A stretch of DNA of 64,000 nt, taken from Prochlorococcus sp. AG-347-J22 (GTDB lineage: Bacteria > Cyanobacteriota > Cyanobacteriia > PCC-6307 > Cyanobiaceae). The stretch covers positions 85,866 to 149,865 of the forward strand of contig QCBY01000003.1 in the NCBI GenBank assembly GCA_003279005.1, read 5' to 3'. Below the pieces are notes generated by a model. It did no database searches and was not told the DNA's origin. It worked only from the letters and a program-made list of their open reading frames with translations. Position 1 is the stretch's first letter. Each line of letters begins with the position of its first letter. This document shows positions 1 to 8,847 of this stretch, piece after piece. Made by a program: the position numbers and the translations under genes.

Positions 1-780
1 ATTGCGGGATCTACTACCTTTCTAAATATCCCTAATAATCGATTAAAAAATAGAATTTTTAGTAAGGGATATAACCAAGTAATTTATCTTGGACTTTATT
101 CTTTAGAAAAATACAACTGGTCACTTATTAAAGTTTTCAAGACTTCTCCTTATGAATTTGCACAAGTTGAAAGAAAAGACTTTGAGTGTGAATCTAATCA
201 GATGCTTGTACTAGTTCCTCAAAAAACTAATAATTTTCCTAAATCACCAAAGAAACTGCCCAAGCCAGATTCATTAAGAATAGATAAATCTCCAGTAGCA
301 GAGAGATGTTCTTTAAATTTTTCTTTTAAGAATTCAGTTACTTCTTATCAAGGAGAATACCCTTTTGAAATGGCTTTGTTAAAAAACAGCTCATTCTTCA
401 GTTTTGATGCTTTAAAACAATCTTCTTTCAAAGATGAAGTTTTGAATTTTGTAATTTATATGAATATCAATATAAATTCAGACGTACGAGACGAAGCTAA
501 TATTAATGTTTTTAATCCAAGTGATATTTTTTTAAAAAGAAAGTTTGTTGCAAAAAGAAATTCATTTACAATTCATCGAATACAAGAAGAAAACAATGGA
601 TCACAAATAAATTCAGTTTATTTTTATACTTCAGAAGATTGTTCTTTCATCCCAATAACTCTGACCTTAAATTTAAAGACTAATCAGTTATCAGCAGAAC
701 ATACTCACCCTCCCAGTGAATTTTTCTATGGTCTAAACAAAATAGATGGGGGAAGATTATTAAAAAAAACTTGGTTATAA
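1..780 (+). CDS. Hypothetical protein, 5'-truncated by window edge
   Basis: The frame is open from base 1 to the stop at 778-780, so the gene starts before the window; at least 259 residues are visible. I do not recognise a family. The visible part is rich in Asn, Phe, Lys and Ser, has no membrane segment, and contains an EHTHPPSEFF stretch shortly before the C-terminus. The next gene starts on the base after this stop, so the two are probably co-transcribed and co-translated. The nearby methyltransferase genes suggest a surface-polysaccharide or modification region, but that is inference from context only. Confidence 0.7.
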   Translation: MAGSTTFLNIPNNRLKNRIFSKGYNQVIYLGLYSLEKYNWSLIKVFKTSPYEFAQVERKDFECESNQMLVLVPQKTNNFPKSPKKLPKPDSLRIDKSPVAERCSLNFSFKNSVTSYQGEYPFEMALLKNSSFFSFDALKQSSFKDEVLNFVIYMNININSDVRDEANINVFNPSDIFLKRKFVAKRNSFTIHRIQEENNGSQINSVYFYTSEDCSFIPITLTLNLKTNQLSAEHTHPPSEFFYGLNKIDGGRLLKKTWL

Positions 781-1605
781 ATGAAAAATTTATTAAAAAG
801 ATATCTACCACAGGAATCGATTAAGTTTCTTTCTTATTTAAAAAACTGGAATCATAAAATTTACTCATTTAGAGACGATATCAATTTTGAAACTAATTTC
901 TCCGATTTTTTTATTTGGAGTAATGATTGTTCTAAAATTGAATTTGTTGCTGAGAATCTAAGAGGTTTAATTATTGGAAAAAAAATTGAAGTTACTCATA
1001 ATTTTGTTTTCTTCAATGAACAAGGTCAGTTCATAACAAGTCAGAAATATCAAACATGTAATTTTTTTGAAAAAATAGTACTTGATTCTCCTCTTGAAAA
1101 TCCAAAAAGTAAATATTTTTCATTCATTCATTTTGTAGATTCAAAAACATCTCTTAATGACATATTCGATAATATTGGTTTAAATAAACTAAATGATATT
1201 TGTGAACAAAATAGAGGTTATACTATCTACTATCCTGGAGAAAACAAATACAGTGCCGCTGTTGTTCATGGAAATTTTGGTGGCATATCAAAAAATTTTT
1301 TAAGAAGAGTAAAAACAAATTTTAGAAAACATATCTATACTCCTATCTATAAGTTTGAAGGACGAGAAAATTATGATTTAGTTTTTAATAATCCAACAAA
1401 GACTAATCTTGTTATAAAAATAATTTATAACGACTCAGATAAAATAATTAATTTAAATATCCCATCACTTGGTACAAAATATTTTAGTTTATCTAATTAT
1501 TCTGGGAGTATTAGTTTCGAATCAAAATTAGCAATTTGCAGGGCCTTAATATTTAGAAATCCAGCTCCTAATTTCAAAGGAACTTTTGATGTCTTCCACT
1601 CTTAA
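781..1605 (+). CDS. Hypothetical protein, 274 aa
   Basis: The ATG directly abuts the stop of the preceding gene, indicating translational coupling. The protein has no signal peptide or membrane helix. A Gly/Tyr-rich central part (GYTIYYPGENKYSAAVVHGN) precedes a C-terminal segment that looks like beta strands (YDLVFNNPTKTNLVIKIIY). I recognise no catalytic motif or known domain. It may share a fold with its upstream neighbour, since both have short Asn-rich strands, but I cannot show homology. The gene is followed by 240 bp containing a decayed tRNA-Pro scar, so it is part of the accessory island. Confidence 0.7.
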   Translation: MKNLLKRYLPQESIKFLSYLKNWNHKIYSFRDDINFETNFSDFFIWSNDCSKIEFVAENLRGLIIGKKIEVTHNFVFFNEQGQFITSQKYQTCNFFEKIVLDSPLENPKSKYFSFIHFVDSKTSLNDIFDNIGLNKLNDICEQNRGYTIYYPGENKYSAAVVHGNFGGISKNFLRRVKTNFRKHIYTPIYKFEGRENYDLVFNNPTKTNLVIKIIYNDSDKIINLNIPSLGTKYFSLSNYSGSISFESKLAICRALIFRNPAPNFKGTFDVFHS

Positions 1606-1767
1606 ATTACTAAAATTAAAATAAATTTTTTTATGAGTGGTTCTAAGATTATTTGAAAGTTTAAAATGTTGTCTTTTATTTCAAATATGAGGAAAATCTT
1701 AGCCAGATATGAAGTAACTTTTTTGGAAAGAAAATTATTATTGGTAGAGATTTATTGTTATTTTCGT

Positions 1768-1815
1768 ATCGGGTCTTAAGGATTCTAACCTACTACATTG
1801 TCCTCCCAAAGCACT
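1768..1815 (-). repeat. Decayed tRNA-Pro 3'-half scar (oldest recognisable)
   Basis: An ungapped alignment to the complete tRNA-Pro at 20713-20758 keeps the T-arm core (gattc.aacct) and the anticodon loop (cctcccaaagcac). About three quarters of the bases match. It lies in the 238-bp gap between two convergent genes. No terminator hairpin or direct-repeat pair is visible beside it, so it is probably an old attachment-site remnant. Confidence 0.65.
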
Positions 1816-1843
1816 CGAAAAAGTGAGGTTATTTTAAAAAACT

Positions 1844-2623
1844 TTATCTATTACTGAAAAAAACGTTCCTGTGATCATCACCTTTTGGAGGTGTGAACCT
1901 TTGAAAATTAAATTTTTTAAGTTTGTTCGAAATTGAAACTAAATATTCTTCGGAGTTATATTCTAAACATAATATTATTGGTAATTCTGAGGATATTAAA
2001 TCATGCGCACCATCCAATACAAATTCTTCATATCCTTCGACGTCAATTTTAATAAGTAAATTTTTTGGCCTTATCTTATCAATATATGGCATTAAGAAGT
2101 TGTCTAATTTAACTGATAATGTTCTAACTGAACCATCTCTTTGTGCAGTTGCAGCGCCTACTTCAGTATCAATATTTATAACATAATTTGTTAAAGCCTC
2201 CTCCAAGTTCGTAATTATAATTAAGTCATTCTTATTAGATACAGCGATTTGAAGTGGAATTATATTTGTAAATTTGTTTATATTTAAATTTTTAACACAC
2301 CTCGAAAATGATGAAGGTACTGGTTCAAAAGCAAATCCAAATTTAATTTTTTTTGCAAGCAAGCATGAAACAACTCCAGCATTTGCGCCAATATCTAGAA
2401 AAAGTGTTTCTTTATTGCATAAACTCAAAAGATTAAGCATTACTTTCTCCCAGTTACTTCTCAATATCTCTCTCAATTGAAAATTTTTTTTGTTCATTAA
2501 GAAATTTATATTATCTTTTTTAACTTTTATCTCATGAAAAAATTTAAAAAGTATAAATTCACTTAGTTTTCTATAGGCTTTAAATTTAATGGAATCAAAT
2601 TTAATTTTAGATTTAGGATGCAT
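1844..2623 (-). CDS. FkbM-family SAM-dependent methyltransferase
   Basis: The 259-residue protein has the FkbM-type methyltransferase layout. A SAM-binding glycine loop (FLDIGANAGVVS, residues 75-86) is followed by an acidic strand end (FEPVPSSF, about 99-106) and a late KIDVEGYEEFVLDGA block near 192-206, which is the family signature. FkbM-type enzymes O-methylate sugars or small metabolites; in marine cyanobacterial islands they often accompany surface glycan genes. The substrate cannot be read from sequence. It is cytoplasmic, with no signal peptide. It converges on the 781-1605 gene across a tRNA-Pro scar and is island cargo. Length is typical for the family. Confidence 0.85.
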   Translation of the reverse strand: MHPKSKIKFDSIKFKAYRKLSEFILFKFFHEIKVKKDNINFLMNKKNFQLREILRSNWEKVMLNLLSLCNKETLFLDIGANAGVVSCLLAKKIKFGFAFEPVPSSFSRCVKNLNINKFTNIIPLQIAVSNKNDLIIITNLEEALTNYVINIDTEVGAATAQRDGSVRTLSVKLDNFLMPYIDKIRPKNLLIKIDVEGYEEFVLDGAHDLISSELPIILCLEYNSEEYLVSISNKLKKFNFQRFTPPKGDDHRNVFFSNR

Positions 2624-2666
2624 TTTCGGTGCAAGGTTTTTTGGGTGTAATTTATATAAAGTATTT

Positions 2667-2981
2667 TTATACAGTAGGTTGAGAAATTAATATAAGAAAC
2701 CATATTGGTCCAATAACATGAAAAAACATTGTTATGGATCTAATAAATTTTTTATCAATATCTCTGAATCTCCTGACGTTGAAGGAGTAGATAGTGGGGA
2801 TTGATCCTAAAATAAAAAATAGCATCAAGATATAGCCAAAAGCTCCATTTAAAGCTAATAGAAAAGAAACTAGTACTAATATATTTTGTGCTAAGTAGGA
2901 GTACAAAAAATTTTCTCTTGTTGATTTTCCTTTAAAGTTAAAAGAATTCGCCCAAAACTTTTTATATTTCTTGAAGATCAT
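2667..2981 (-). CDS. DUF805-type small inner-membrane protein
   Basis: From the ATG at 2981 the product is 104 residues and begins MIFKKYKKFWANSFNFKGK, matching the start of DUF805 membrane proteins (FW..F.F.GR..R.E.W). Three to four hydrophobic helices follow, and the diagnostic VRRFRDIDKKF motif sits before the last helix. An upstream in-frame ATG at 3092 would add 37 residues that do not resemble the family, so I prefer 2981. DUF805 proteins are integral membrane proteins of unknown biochemical role. It lies just upstream of the FkbM gene on the same strand, with a 43-bp gap. Confidence 0.75.
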   Translation of the reverse strand: MIFKKYKKFWANSFNFKGKSTRENFLYSYLAQNILVLVSFLLALNGAFGYILMLFFILGSIPTIYSFNVRRFRDIDKKFIRSITMFFHVIGPIWFLILISQPTV

Positions 2982-3142
2982 AAAAATTATAAATTGTTCA
3001 ATTAAATATATCGAATTACATTTAAGATGTCTTGTCTTGTTATGTAAGTAAATTTTTAAGAAATTTAATTGGTCAATTTTGAAAATATTCAAACATCTTA
3101 GTGCTCTCTCTAGCTCTCTTTTCGAAGTATTAGAAAAATAGG

Positions 3143-3243
3143 CAATAAAAGAAGTAGGCCAGGAAACCTATCTATGACGTTATTCTTAGAATAGGAGTAG
3201 TAATAAATAATATAAGAACCTGCTATCAAGTGTACTCAAAAAA
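3143..3243 (-). repeat. Decayed terminator flank plus tRNA-Pro 3'-half scar
   Basis: Bases 3143-3191 resemble the flank just left of the scar at 11029: both read aataaaa..ga..aggc.aggaaac...tctat, then a ttct.aga.tagg stretch. This runs into a tRNA-Pro-like stretch with the T-arm/variable part (agaacctgc) and an aagtgtactcaaa loop region, interrupted by about 7 extra bases. Two independent parts line up in the same order, so I read it as an old copy of the same attachment module. No arm-repeat pair remains. Confidence 0.5.
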
Positions 3244-3403
3244 TTAACATACCGATTACAGCACTTGGCTTTGAAAGCATAACTATTTTTTAAAACAAAT
3301 TATCTAAATTGTCCTTAAGCAAACCTATTGAAGTATGCGAAAATGATATCTCAACTTAATTCGACTCAAAAAACTTTTTTTATTATAAAAAATTACTGAT
3401 TAG

Positions 3404-3704
3404 GTTTTTAATTCCTTAATTAACTGTAGAGGAAAACATAATGGTGAAAATTTTATAAATAAAGTCTTAAACCTAGAAAAGAAAAATAAAAAATTTATTT
3501 ATATTGACACTGTGAAAAACCAATGCAGTGATTTAAGTAATTCTGAAATATTCGGAAAAAGTTGAAATTTACTTATCTGATATTGTTCGCTTAATTCCAT
3601 TAAAATTTATTGACTTTTATATAGTGGTTAAATCAAGAATTAAATTTTTTGAAGATGAATTAAACCCCAGACCTGCCTTATTAAAAGAAATAAATATTCC
3701 GTAG
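3404..3704 (+). pseudogene. Frameshifted remnant of an unknown gene
   Basis: Two adjacent frames give a plausible continuous protein. The first (from 3411 to the stop near 3565) reads INCRGKHNGENFINKVLNLEKK...FIYIDTVKNQ. The second takes over near 3550 and reads KVEIYLSDIVRLIPLKFIDF up to LLKEINIP at the stop 3702-3704. Neither has a good start codon. The pattern fits a decayed gene, perhaps of the polysaccharide-modification kind seen around it, but no family is recognisable. The rest of the 3093-3738 gap holds only the decayed tRNA scar and AT-rich sequence. Confidence 0.45.
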
Positions 3705-3738
3705 TATAGTAATTTAAAAATTTGAGTAAAAAAATTAA

Positions 3739-4482
3739 GTGTTTAAAATTTTTAAAATAGTTATTTCTAATATTTTGCAAAGATTGTCCATAGTACGCAG
3801 TGATATTAATCGTAATGATAAACAAGGCGCATTAGCTAGAGCCTGGGGTCACGTTTATAACAATAGTATTGTTGGTGACTATGTTGAATTTGGTGTTTAT
3901 AAGGGAGAAAGTGTAATTTCCTCTCTCAAAATACGAAGGGATTTTAATCTTTGGTTAAAATCTCAGTATCAAAGTGATGAAAAATGGAGGCGAGATTTTG
4001 CCAGAAATTCTCCTCTAAATGACCCGCAAATATTTCACTGTCTAGACACTTTTGAAGGAATGCCTTTTAATGATGAAGGCTCTATTTCTTTCATGCAAGG
4101 CAATTTTTTCACGGAATTATCTAAAGTGAAAGCAAAAATAGAAAAACAAAACAGCGAAAAAATTAATGTTAAGTATTACAAGGGCCTTTTTAGTGAAACG
4201 CGCATTGAATTCCTTAAGTCAATTAAAAACCGCAACATTGCCATAGTTAATATAGATTGTGATTTAGAAGAGTCTACAAGAGATGCACTTTGCTCCATAA
4301 ATCAAAATATTAGTATCGGTACAATACTTCTTTTCGATGACTACAATTGTTTTAACGCCGATAATAGTAAAGGACAAAGGAAAGCATTTTCAGATTTTCA
4401 AGATAAGTCAGAATTTATATTTGAAAAGTTTTTTTCTTATCATTTCGCAGGACAATCCTTTCTCGTTGTAGGACTGAGGTAA
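3739..4482 (+). CDS. TylF/MycF-like macrocin-type O-methyltransferase
   Basis: The 247-residue protein starts at GTG and has the features of TylF-type metal-dependent O-methyltransferases. The SAM-binding motif is GDYVEFGVYKGESV (residues 46-59), followed by CLDTFEGMPFNDEG and the acidic NIDCDLEESTRDAL block near 170. A late LLFDDYN likely provides metal ligands. Characterised relatives methylate hydroxyls of antibiotic sugars; bacterial-island homologues probably act on surface sugars. It is cytoplasmic, with no signal peptide. It stands alone, with decayed coding sequence upstream, and is the second methyltransferase in 2.5 kb, which supports a glycan-decoration role for this end of the island. 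The exact substrate is unknown. Confidence 0.8.
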   Translation: MFKIFKIVISNILQRLSIVRSDINRNDKQGALARAWGHVYNNSIVGDYVEFGVYKGESVISSLKIRRDFNLWLKSQYQSDEKWRRDFARNSPLNDPQIFHCLDTFEGMPFNDEGSISFMQGNFFTELSKVKAKIEKQNSEKINVKYYKGLFSETRIEFLKSIKNRNIAIVNIDCDLEESTRDALCSINQNISIGTILLFDDYNCFNADNSKGQRKAFSDFQDKSEFIFEKFFSYHFAGQSFLVVGLR

Positions 4483-4762
4483 AATTATTCCTATAGTAAT
4501 TGTTTTAAATGCATCGAGATATTTTTATTTAATCAATAATTCAAAAAGATTAATACTAAAAATTAAAATCTATTCGTAATTAATAACTAGAGCTTGACTT
4601 TTCCTAATCTTTACCCTGCCATATCATTTATTAGGCAATCCACTTTTTAAAAATTTTTCAGTGTCATCCAATGGATCCTCCTTTTCAAATTTGTTTTACT
4701 TATGACATAATTCTTTTGATTGAAAGTCAATCTAAAATAAGAGACAATTAGCTCCTTTTATT

Positions 4763-5026
4763 ATGAACACCCTCATCATTTCAACTTTTAGCTGTACATT
4801 TGAAGAATTCAAAACCGATGTTTCTGGATTTATAACGGCAATGGGTCAAGAAGTAGTTTCAGAATTTGAGTTCGTACAAGCTGGTGAGCATAAATCTCAT
4901 TTACTTATGAACGTCTCAGATAACGAAGCACTTCAAGCTGAAATGACTTCAGATGCAGCTAAAGAGTGGGACAAGAAAAATAATTGTAAAGATAATATCT
5001 ATGCTATTAAATTGTTGAATAAATGA
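4763..5026 (+). CDS. DUF3764-like small protein
   Basis: An 87-residue soluble protein with a pattern of alternating strands and helices (STFSCTFEEFKTDV...SHLLMNVSDNEALQAEM). It looks like a distant relative of the 94-residue protein encoded at 5389-5673, which also begins with a strand, an F.F/S.T..FEEF/Y motif and ends in a short strand. I believe these belong to the cyanobacterial DUF3764 group, a dimeric alpha/beta-barrel-like fold of unknown function, from memory of the family and not a search. Its stop overlaps the next start by four bases (ATGA), indicating translational coupling. Confidence 0.7.
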   Translation: MNTLIISTFSCTFEEFKTDVSGFITAMGQEVVSEFEFVQAGEHKSHLLMNVSDNEALQAEMTSDAAKEWDKKNNCKDNIYAIKLLNK

Positions 5027-5208
5027 ATACTTGTAATTCAATTAATTCACTAGCACTTGGAAAACTTTTAAAAAAGTATAAGTTGAACCCTAAGAACAAA
5101 CAAAAGATTATTCTCTTAGCCCAACGGAAAACCTCTACTTGGTCTACACTTCATAGACAAGCGAGAATACTAAAATTTAAAGAGACAATAACCCAGCAAC
5201 AATATTAG
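5023..5208 (+). CDS. Small basic protein, 61 aa
   Basis: The ATG overlaps the stop of the DUF3764-like gene. The product is Lys-rich (LLKKYKLNPKNKQKI) with a short helix-forming N-terminus and a TSTWSTLHRQARILKF segment; no known motif. The coupled start and the tight succession 4763-5026, 5023-5208, 5209-5304 suggest a three-gene operon. Confidence 0.55.
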   Translation: MNTCNSINSLALGKLLKKYKLNPKNKQKIILLAQRKTSTWSTLHRQARILKFKETITQQQY

Positions 5209-5304
5209 ATGATTGGAAGCTTACCAAAATTAATAGCTCTTATTATGGTCTTGATACTAGTTGGCACCACTTTTATTGGTGGAATTATTTACTTTATTAG
5301 GTAA
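5209..5304 (+). CDS. Single-pass small membrane protein, 31 aa
   Basis: The ATG is the base after the preceding stop. The product begins MIGSLPKLIALIMVLILVGT and is one hydrophobic helix ending in an Arg, with no other domain. Direct abutment to the upstream gene supports its reality. Tiny single-pass proteins are common in this genus; function unknown. Confidence 0.5.
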   Translation: MIGSLPKLIALIMVLILVGTTFIGGIIYFIR

Positions 5305-5388
5305 AACCTATTTAGTATTTTTAGTTTTAATGAAAAGCTAACTACTTATATATCTAGTAAAAATATATAACTATTAATCATTTCAAAA

Positions 5389-5673
5389 TTATTCAGAAAT
5401 CCAGCGATTAATTATTGTCCCCTTATAAATATGGCCTGATGCTTCAACAATTGGTATAGTTTCTGGATTAGTAAAGATGTCATAAATATTATTTACTGGC
5501 CCTTGAAAAATGCAAGTTGCTCTTTTTGGATCTTCTATTGATTTACCAATATAAATAATTTTTACTTCCATTTCCTTAAACATGGCTTGCTGCTCTGGGG
5601 CATTCATGTGAGCTTCATATTCCTCAAAAGTATTAGTTAATTTGAAATCAAAAACAGTAGTTTCAATAGTCAT
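5389..5673 (-). CDS. DUF3764 family protein
   Basis: A 94-residue soluble protein with a recognisable cyanobacterial pattern: a strand (TVFDFKLTNTFEEYEAHM), a helix with NAPEQQAMFKEM, a strand (VKIIYIGKSIEDPKRATCIF), and a conserved FTNPETIPIVEASGHIYKGT ending in RWISE. I assign it to DUF3764 from memory. Such proteins are abundant in Prochlorococcus and Synechococcus and have no established function. An AAAAGGAG ribosome-binding sequence precedes its ATG. It is convergent with the 4763-5304 operon, which encodes a possible paralogue. Confidence 0.75.
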   Translation of the reverse strand: MTIETTVFDFKLTNTFEEYEAHMNAPEQQAMFKEMEVKIIYIGKSIEDPKRATCIFQGPVNNIYDIFTNPETIPIVEASGHIYKGTIINRWISE

Positions 5674-5756
5674 AAAAAAAAGGAGTTTATTGCCCCTTAT
5701 TGTAGATCGACTATCAATTAATTTGTATACTATCTGTCCACTTTTTTGGAAGTCAT

Positions 5757-5963
5757 AGTTTTAAATCTTTTTCTAAGTGTGAATTATTCTTTGATAGATT
5801 AATAAAATTAGAAGGTGTTGGAGTGTAAACGGCAAAACTTTTATGGGAAGCAAATTTAAAATCTTCTCATGATTTATTAAATGCTACAGATGAAAAACTT
5901 TTGAAAATTGAAGGTATTGGCAAATCTTTAATAGTGAAAATAAGGAATTCTAAGAATTATTGA
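5757..5963 (+). pseudogene. Helix-hairpin-helix protein remnant with in-frame stop
   Basis: One frame reads LIKLEGVGV, then a TAA at 5826-5828, then TAKLLWEANLKSSHDLL, NATDEKLLKIEGIGKSL and IVKIRN before the stop at 5961-5963. The two LEGVGV...A and IEGIG motifs are the paired hairpins of an (HhH)2 DNA-binding domain. The central stop and lack of a start codon point to a broken gene. Only AT-rich sequence surrounds it in the 5674-6033 gap. Confidence 0.5.
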
Positions 5964-6033
5964 TTTATTTAATAGAACATTTTTTGAACAGTATTTGAAT
6001 TTTTATTTATAAAATTGGGCTTTGAAAAGTACA

Positions 6034-7626
6034 TTAATTGTTATCAATTGACTTAAATTCTTTTATATTTGTATCTATTTCATTTAAAGGGAGAAATTCA
6101 TTATTTTGTCCCGATAATTCTGCGATACGTTTTGCTTGTGGTAATAGCCTCTTTTCATAAGAACCTTGAGCAGCATTATAAGATTTATTCAAATTGGAAA
6201 TTTTTGAACCAACTTCAGAGAATTTTTCTACAAAGACTAAAAATCTTTTATAAAGTTCTGTTGACATTTGCTGGATCTCGTTAATATTTTTTGTCATCTC
6301 AGCTTTTTGGATAGTCATAGAAAACCCTTTAAGTATTGCAAGAAGACTTGTAGGGAATGTGAGAATTATATTTTTCTCGAATGCATATTCTAAGAGATGA
6401 GGATCTCGCTCCAATGCCATGGATAGAGCCCCTTCAACTGGAATATATAAAACCACTCCATCAACTACTTCGCCGATCTCATTTAATTGATTTGAGTAAT
6501 CCTTCTTAGCTAGTTGATCAATATGACTACGAACCTTTTTGAGATGATCTGCCACTGCCTTTTCTTGAAGATTTTGATCAGTTGCTTTTATAGCATCTAA
6601 ATAACTTTCTATAGGTGCTTTTGAGTCAACTATTAATCTTCTTGATCCAGGAATACTAATAACACAATCTGGTCTTAATCTACTCTCTTCAGTTTCGACA
6701 CTAACTTGCTCATCAAAATCACAATAATTAATAAGTCCAACAAATTCTAAAATTCTTTTTAAGTTAACTTCCCCCCATCTACCCTTAACGTTTGGGGATC
6801 TTAGTGCACTTGTAAGTTGCATTGCAGCAACTTTAACGTCATCACTTTTTTTATCTAAATTAATTGTTGTTTCCTTTAAGGCACTTAATTTTTCTGTTGA
6901 GTCTTTTGATAATAATTCAACTTGTTTTCGAAGAGTTTCAACTTGTTTTGTAAAAGGCTCTGTTACTTCTTCTTTTGTCCTTTTTAAAAGCACATCTTTT
7001 GATCCTTCAAGCATCTTTGCACTAAGTGCACGAAATTGCGTTAAAAGATCAGCCTTAGCTTGCTCAAGAAATTTAGTTTGCGTTTCTTGAGATTTTAATT
7101 TCTCTTTTATTTCAGCAATTTGATTATTGAGTTTTTCTCTTTCCTTCCTAAGGCTTTCTTTATCATTGATAGCCGTTTGATAAATCTCTTCTAATTTCTC
7201 TTTTTCTGATTCGATACGTGTTGATTCTTCAGCTAGTGATTTATTTTGTTCTTTCAATTCTCCAATTTCAATACCCAGTGATTCCTTTTTATTTCTGAGA
7301 TATTCAAAATCTTTTTTAAATTCTATTTGGTTGTTCTCCAACTTAATCTTTTCTTCCGAGACTACCTTTAATTCTGTTTCTTTTATTGCAGCTTTTTCAC
7401 TCAACTCTTGCGTATTCTGCTGATAAATTTTTAATTCTTTTTTTTGATTATTTAGCTCTAATAAAGTTTCTTCTAGGTTTTTTTCAACTTTTAATAGATT
7501 TTCTTCTAGAAAGCTTTCTTTACTTCCATCATTACTTCTTGATTTCTTTGAATAAGAACGACTAATTATAAAACCAACAATAATTCCAGATAAAACACCT
7601 GTTATGAAAAGAAGGACATTATCCAA
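6034..7626 (-). CDS. rmuC: DNA recombination protein RmuC
   Basis: The 530-residue product has an N-terminal membrane anchor (residues 4-22), a long Lys/Glu-rich coiled coil (about 30-230) and the RmuC domain with LRSPNVKGRWGEVNLKRILE, RPDCVISIPGSRRLIVDSKAP and FPTSLLAILKGFSM. RmuC limits recombination at inverted repeats; its domain resembles restriction-type nuclease folds, and it is proposed to act as a nuclease on DNA structures. The domain order and length fit the family well. It stands alone on the minus strand within or at the edge of the island, immediately left of an arm-repeat pair and a tRNA-Pro scar. Confidence 0.93.
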   Translation of the reverse strand: MDNVLLFITGVLSGIIVGFIISRSYSKKSRSNDGSKESFLEENLLKVEKNLEETLLELNNQKKELKIYQQNTQELSEKAAIKETELKVVSEEKIKLENNQIEFKKDFEYLRNKKESLGIEIGELKEQNKSLAEESTRIESEKEKLEEIYQTAINDKESLRKEREKLNNQIAEIKEKLKSQETQTKFLEQAKADLLTQFRALSAKMLEGSKDVLLKRTKEEVTEPFTKQVETLRKQVELLSKDSTEKLSALKETTINLDKKSDDVKVAAMQLTSALRSPNVKGRWGEVNLKRILEFVGLINYCDFDEQVSVETEESRLRPDCVISIPGSRRLIVDSKAPIESYLDAIKATDQNLQEKAVADHLKKVRSHIDQLAKKDYSNQLNEIGEVVDGVVLYIPVEGALSMALERDPHLLEYAFEKNIILTFPTSLLAILKGFSMTIQKAEMTKNINEIQQMSTELYKRFLVFVEKFSEVGSKISNLNKSYNAAQGSYEKRLLPQAKRIAELSGQNNEFLPLNEIDTNIKEFKSIDNN

Positions 7627-7681
7627 TTGATTCCTAAGTAATTAAGATAATTTTAATAACATCCTTTAAATTAACAATCAA

Positions 7682-7717
7682 TTTGACCAATATTTGACCA
7701 CAAATAGAGAGGTCAAA
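7682..7717 (+). repeat. Arm-type repeat pair TTTGACCA plus inverted copy
   Basis: TTTGACCA occurs at 7682-7689 and 7693-7700 (11 bp apart), with the inverted GGTCAAA at 7711-7717. This is the same direct-direct-inverted layout as at the right end of other cassettes, 62 bp before a tRNA-Pro scar. No matching left end was found in the window, so its cassette is probably partly deleted. Confidence 0.7.
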
Positions 7718-7778
7718 TTGTGACTAATAAAAAATACAGGCTGGGGAACCAGTCTGCAACTTGGATTATTCATTAGAG

Positions 7779-7824
7779 TAGGAGCGAAAGGATTCGAACA
7801 TACGACCTAGTGCTCCCAAATCAC
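7779..7824 (-). repeat. tRNA-Pro 3'-half scar 2
   Basis: A 46-nt ungapped match to 20713-20758 with a handful of substitutions (for example aacatacga for aacctgcga and aaatcac for aaagcac). To its left is a shared flank: aataaaaaa, a decayed hairpin (caggctgggg..ccagtctg), acttggat and gagt. Homology ends at the anticodon stem on the right. Confidence 0.85.
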
Positions 7825-7912
7825 TTAATAGCCTTAGTGCAGCAGATGGTTTTCAAGCTATATCAAATTTTTTGCTTAGTTCTGCAAGGTTTGTCTTGAC
7901 AATTAAGTAATA

Positions 7913-7934
7913 TTTGTTCGCAATTTGTCCGCAA
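7913..7934 (+). repeat. Arm-type repeat pair, cassette A left
   Basis: Two adjacent 11-mers, TTTGTTCGCAA and TTTGTCCGCAA, differ at one base. They are the only notable structure in the 7825-8008 stretch besides a TGCAAGGTT motif shortly before them. Confidence 0.75.
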
Positions 7935-8008
7935 AATATTATTTAAGAAAATTTAAATAGCATTTTATACAAGATATTGATCAATTTAAATCAATAAAAA
8001 TTTGCGAG

Positions 8009-8170
8009 ATGGAATATAGTTTTTGGGAATTACGAGCAAAAATTTTGGAATCATTTGATTACTTCGAATATCTAAATTCAATATCATTTCATCCACCTGT
8101 AATGATAATAACTACATTAGTATTCTTTTATATCAGGAGAAAATTTTTATTAGCTGGCAAAAAACATTAA
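8009..8170 (+). CDS. Small membrane protein, 53 aa
   Basis: The ATG follows a weak purine stretch (gcgag). The product has an amphipathic N-terminus (MEYSFWELRAKILESFDYFE) and one hydrophobic helix (PVMIITTLVFFYI) followed by a positive tail (RRKFLLAGKKH), predicting one membrane pass with the C-terminus inside. No family is recognised. It is the first gene of cassette A. Confidence 0.5.
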   Translation: MEYSFWELRAKILESFDYFEYLNSISFHPPVMIITTLVFFYIRRKFLLAGKKH

Positions 8171-8258
8171 CAATCTATTTCATATTTATATTTTTGAATG
8201 AGTCAAAAATTAAATAAACAAAACAAGTAATAAAAACAATTACATAAATAGATTCCAT

Positions 8259-8627
8259 TTAACTTACCGTTGTTATTGAACTGCTTAATCCATAAGTTAG
8301 AAAAATAAAACTAGCAAAAGTAACTCCAATCATTACTGTTGTATATAGTTTATTTAGTTTGAAATTATTATTTCCAGATGAAAAGTCAGCAATAACCAAA
8401 CTTTTCATTGAATATTTATCTCTATTTCGGAAATTATTGCTGTTAACCAATCTGCCTAAAATTGGATCTGTAGAAACTTTTATTTCTTGATTGATAACAG
8501 AATTTAAACCTTTATCTTCATTGAAGAATCTTGGAAACATGTATGTATGCCATAAAGCTATTATTGCCACCCATAAAACTACACTAACTCCTGCAAAACC
8601 AAAAAGTAAGAATCTAAAGGTTTCCAT
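8259..8627 (-). CDS. Hypothetical two-helix membrane protein
   Basis: The 122-residue product has one hydrophobic helix near the N-terminus (FGFAGVSVVLWVAIIALW, about 9-26) and one near the C-terminus (TTVMIGVTFASFIFLTYGL), separated by about 65 hydrophilic residues. No catalytic motif is seen. It is the only minus-strand gene in cassette A and diverges from the PsbY-like gene at 8848. I do not recognise the family. Confidence 0.65.
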   Translation of the reverse strand: METFRFLLFGFAGVSVVLWVAIIALWHTYMFPRFFNEDKGLNSVINQEIKVSTDPILGRLVNSNNFRNRDKYSMKSLVIADFSSGNNNFKLNKLYTTVMIGVTFASFIFLTYGLSSSITTVS

Positions 8628-8847
8628 ATATTTTTTTTTGTTTACTAAAATCTACATCAAAAAAATATCTAAATATCGCAATCCAAAAAAATATACTTTA
8701 ATTAAATCAATTAATCATTTCATGATGTTACTAATGATTAGAAACAATGTTATTAGGGGTTTTTCTTTAAATATAAGTTAATGATCAAATCATTTATTTA
8801 AGTAAAAAAGACAAAATAATAATCAAATTTATTATTACTTTTTAGAA

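Noticed and set aside
4600..4740. A minus-strand remnant reading EDPLDDTEKFLKSGLPNK
   Set aside because: About 20 codons without a start; could be chance in a 280-bp AT-rich gap.
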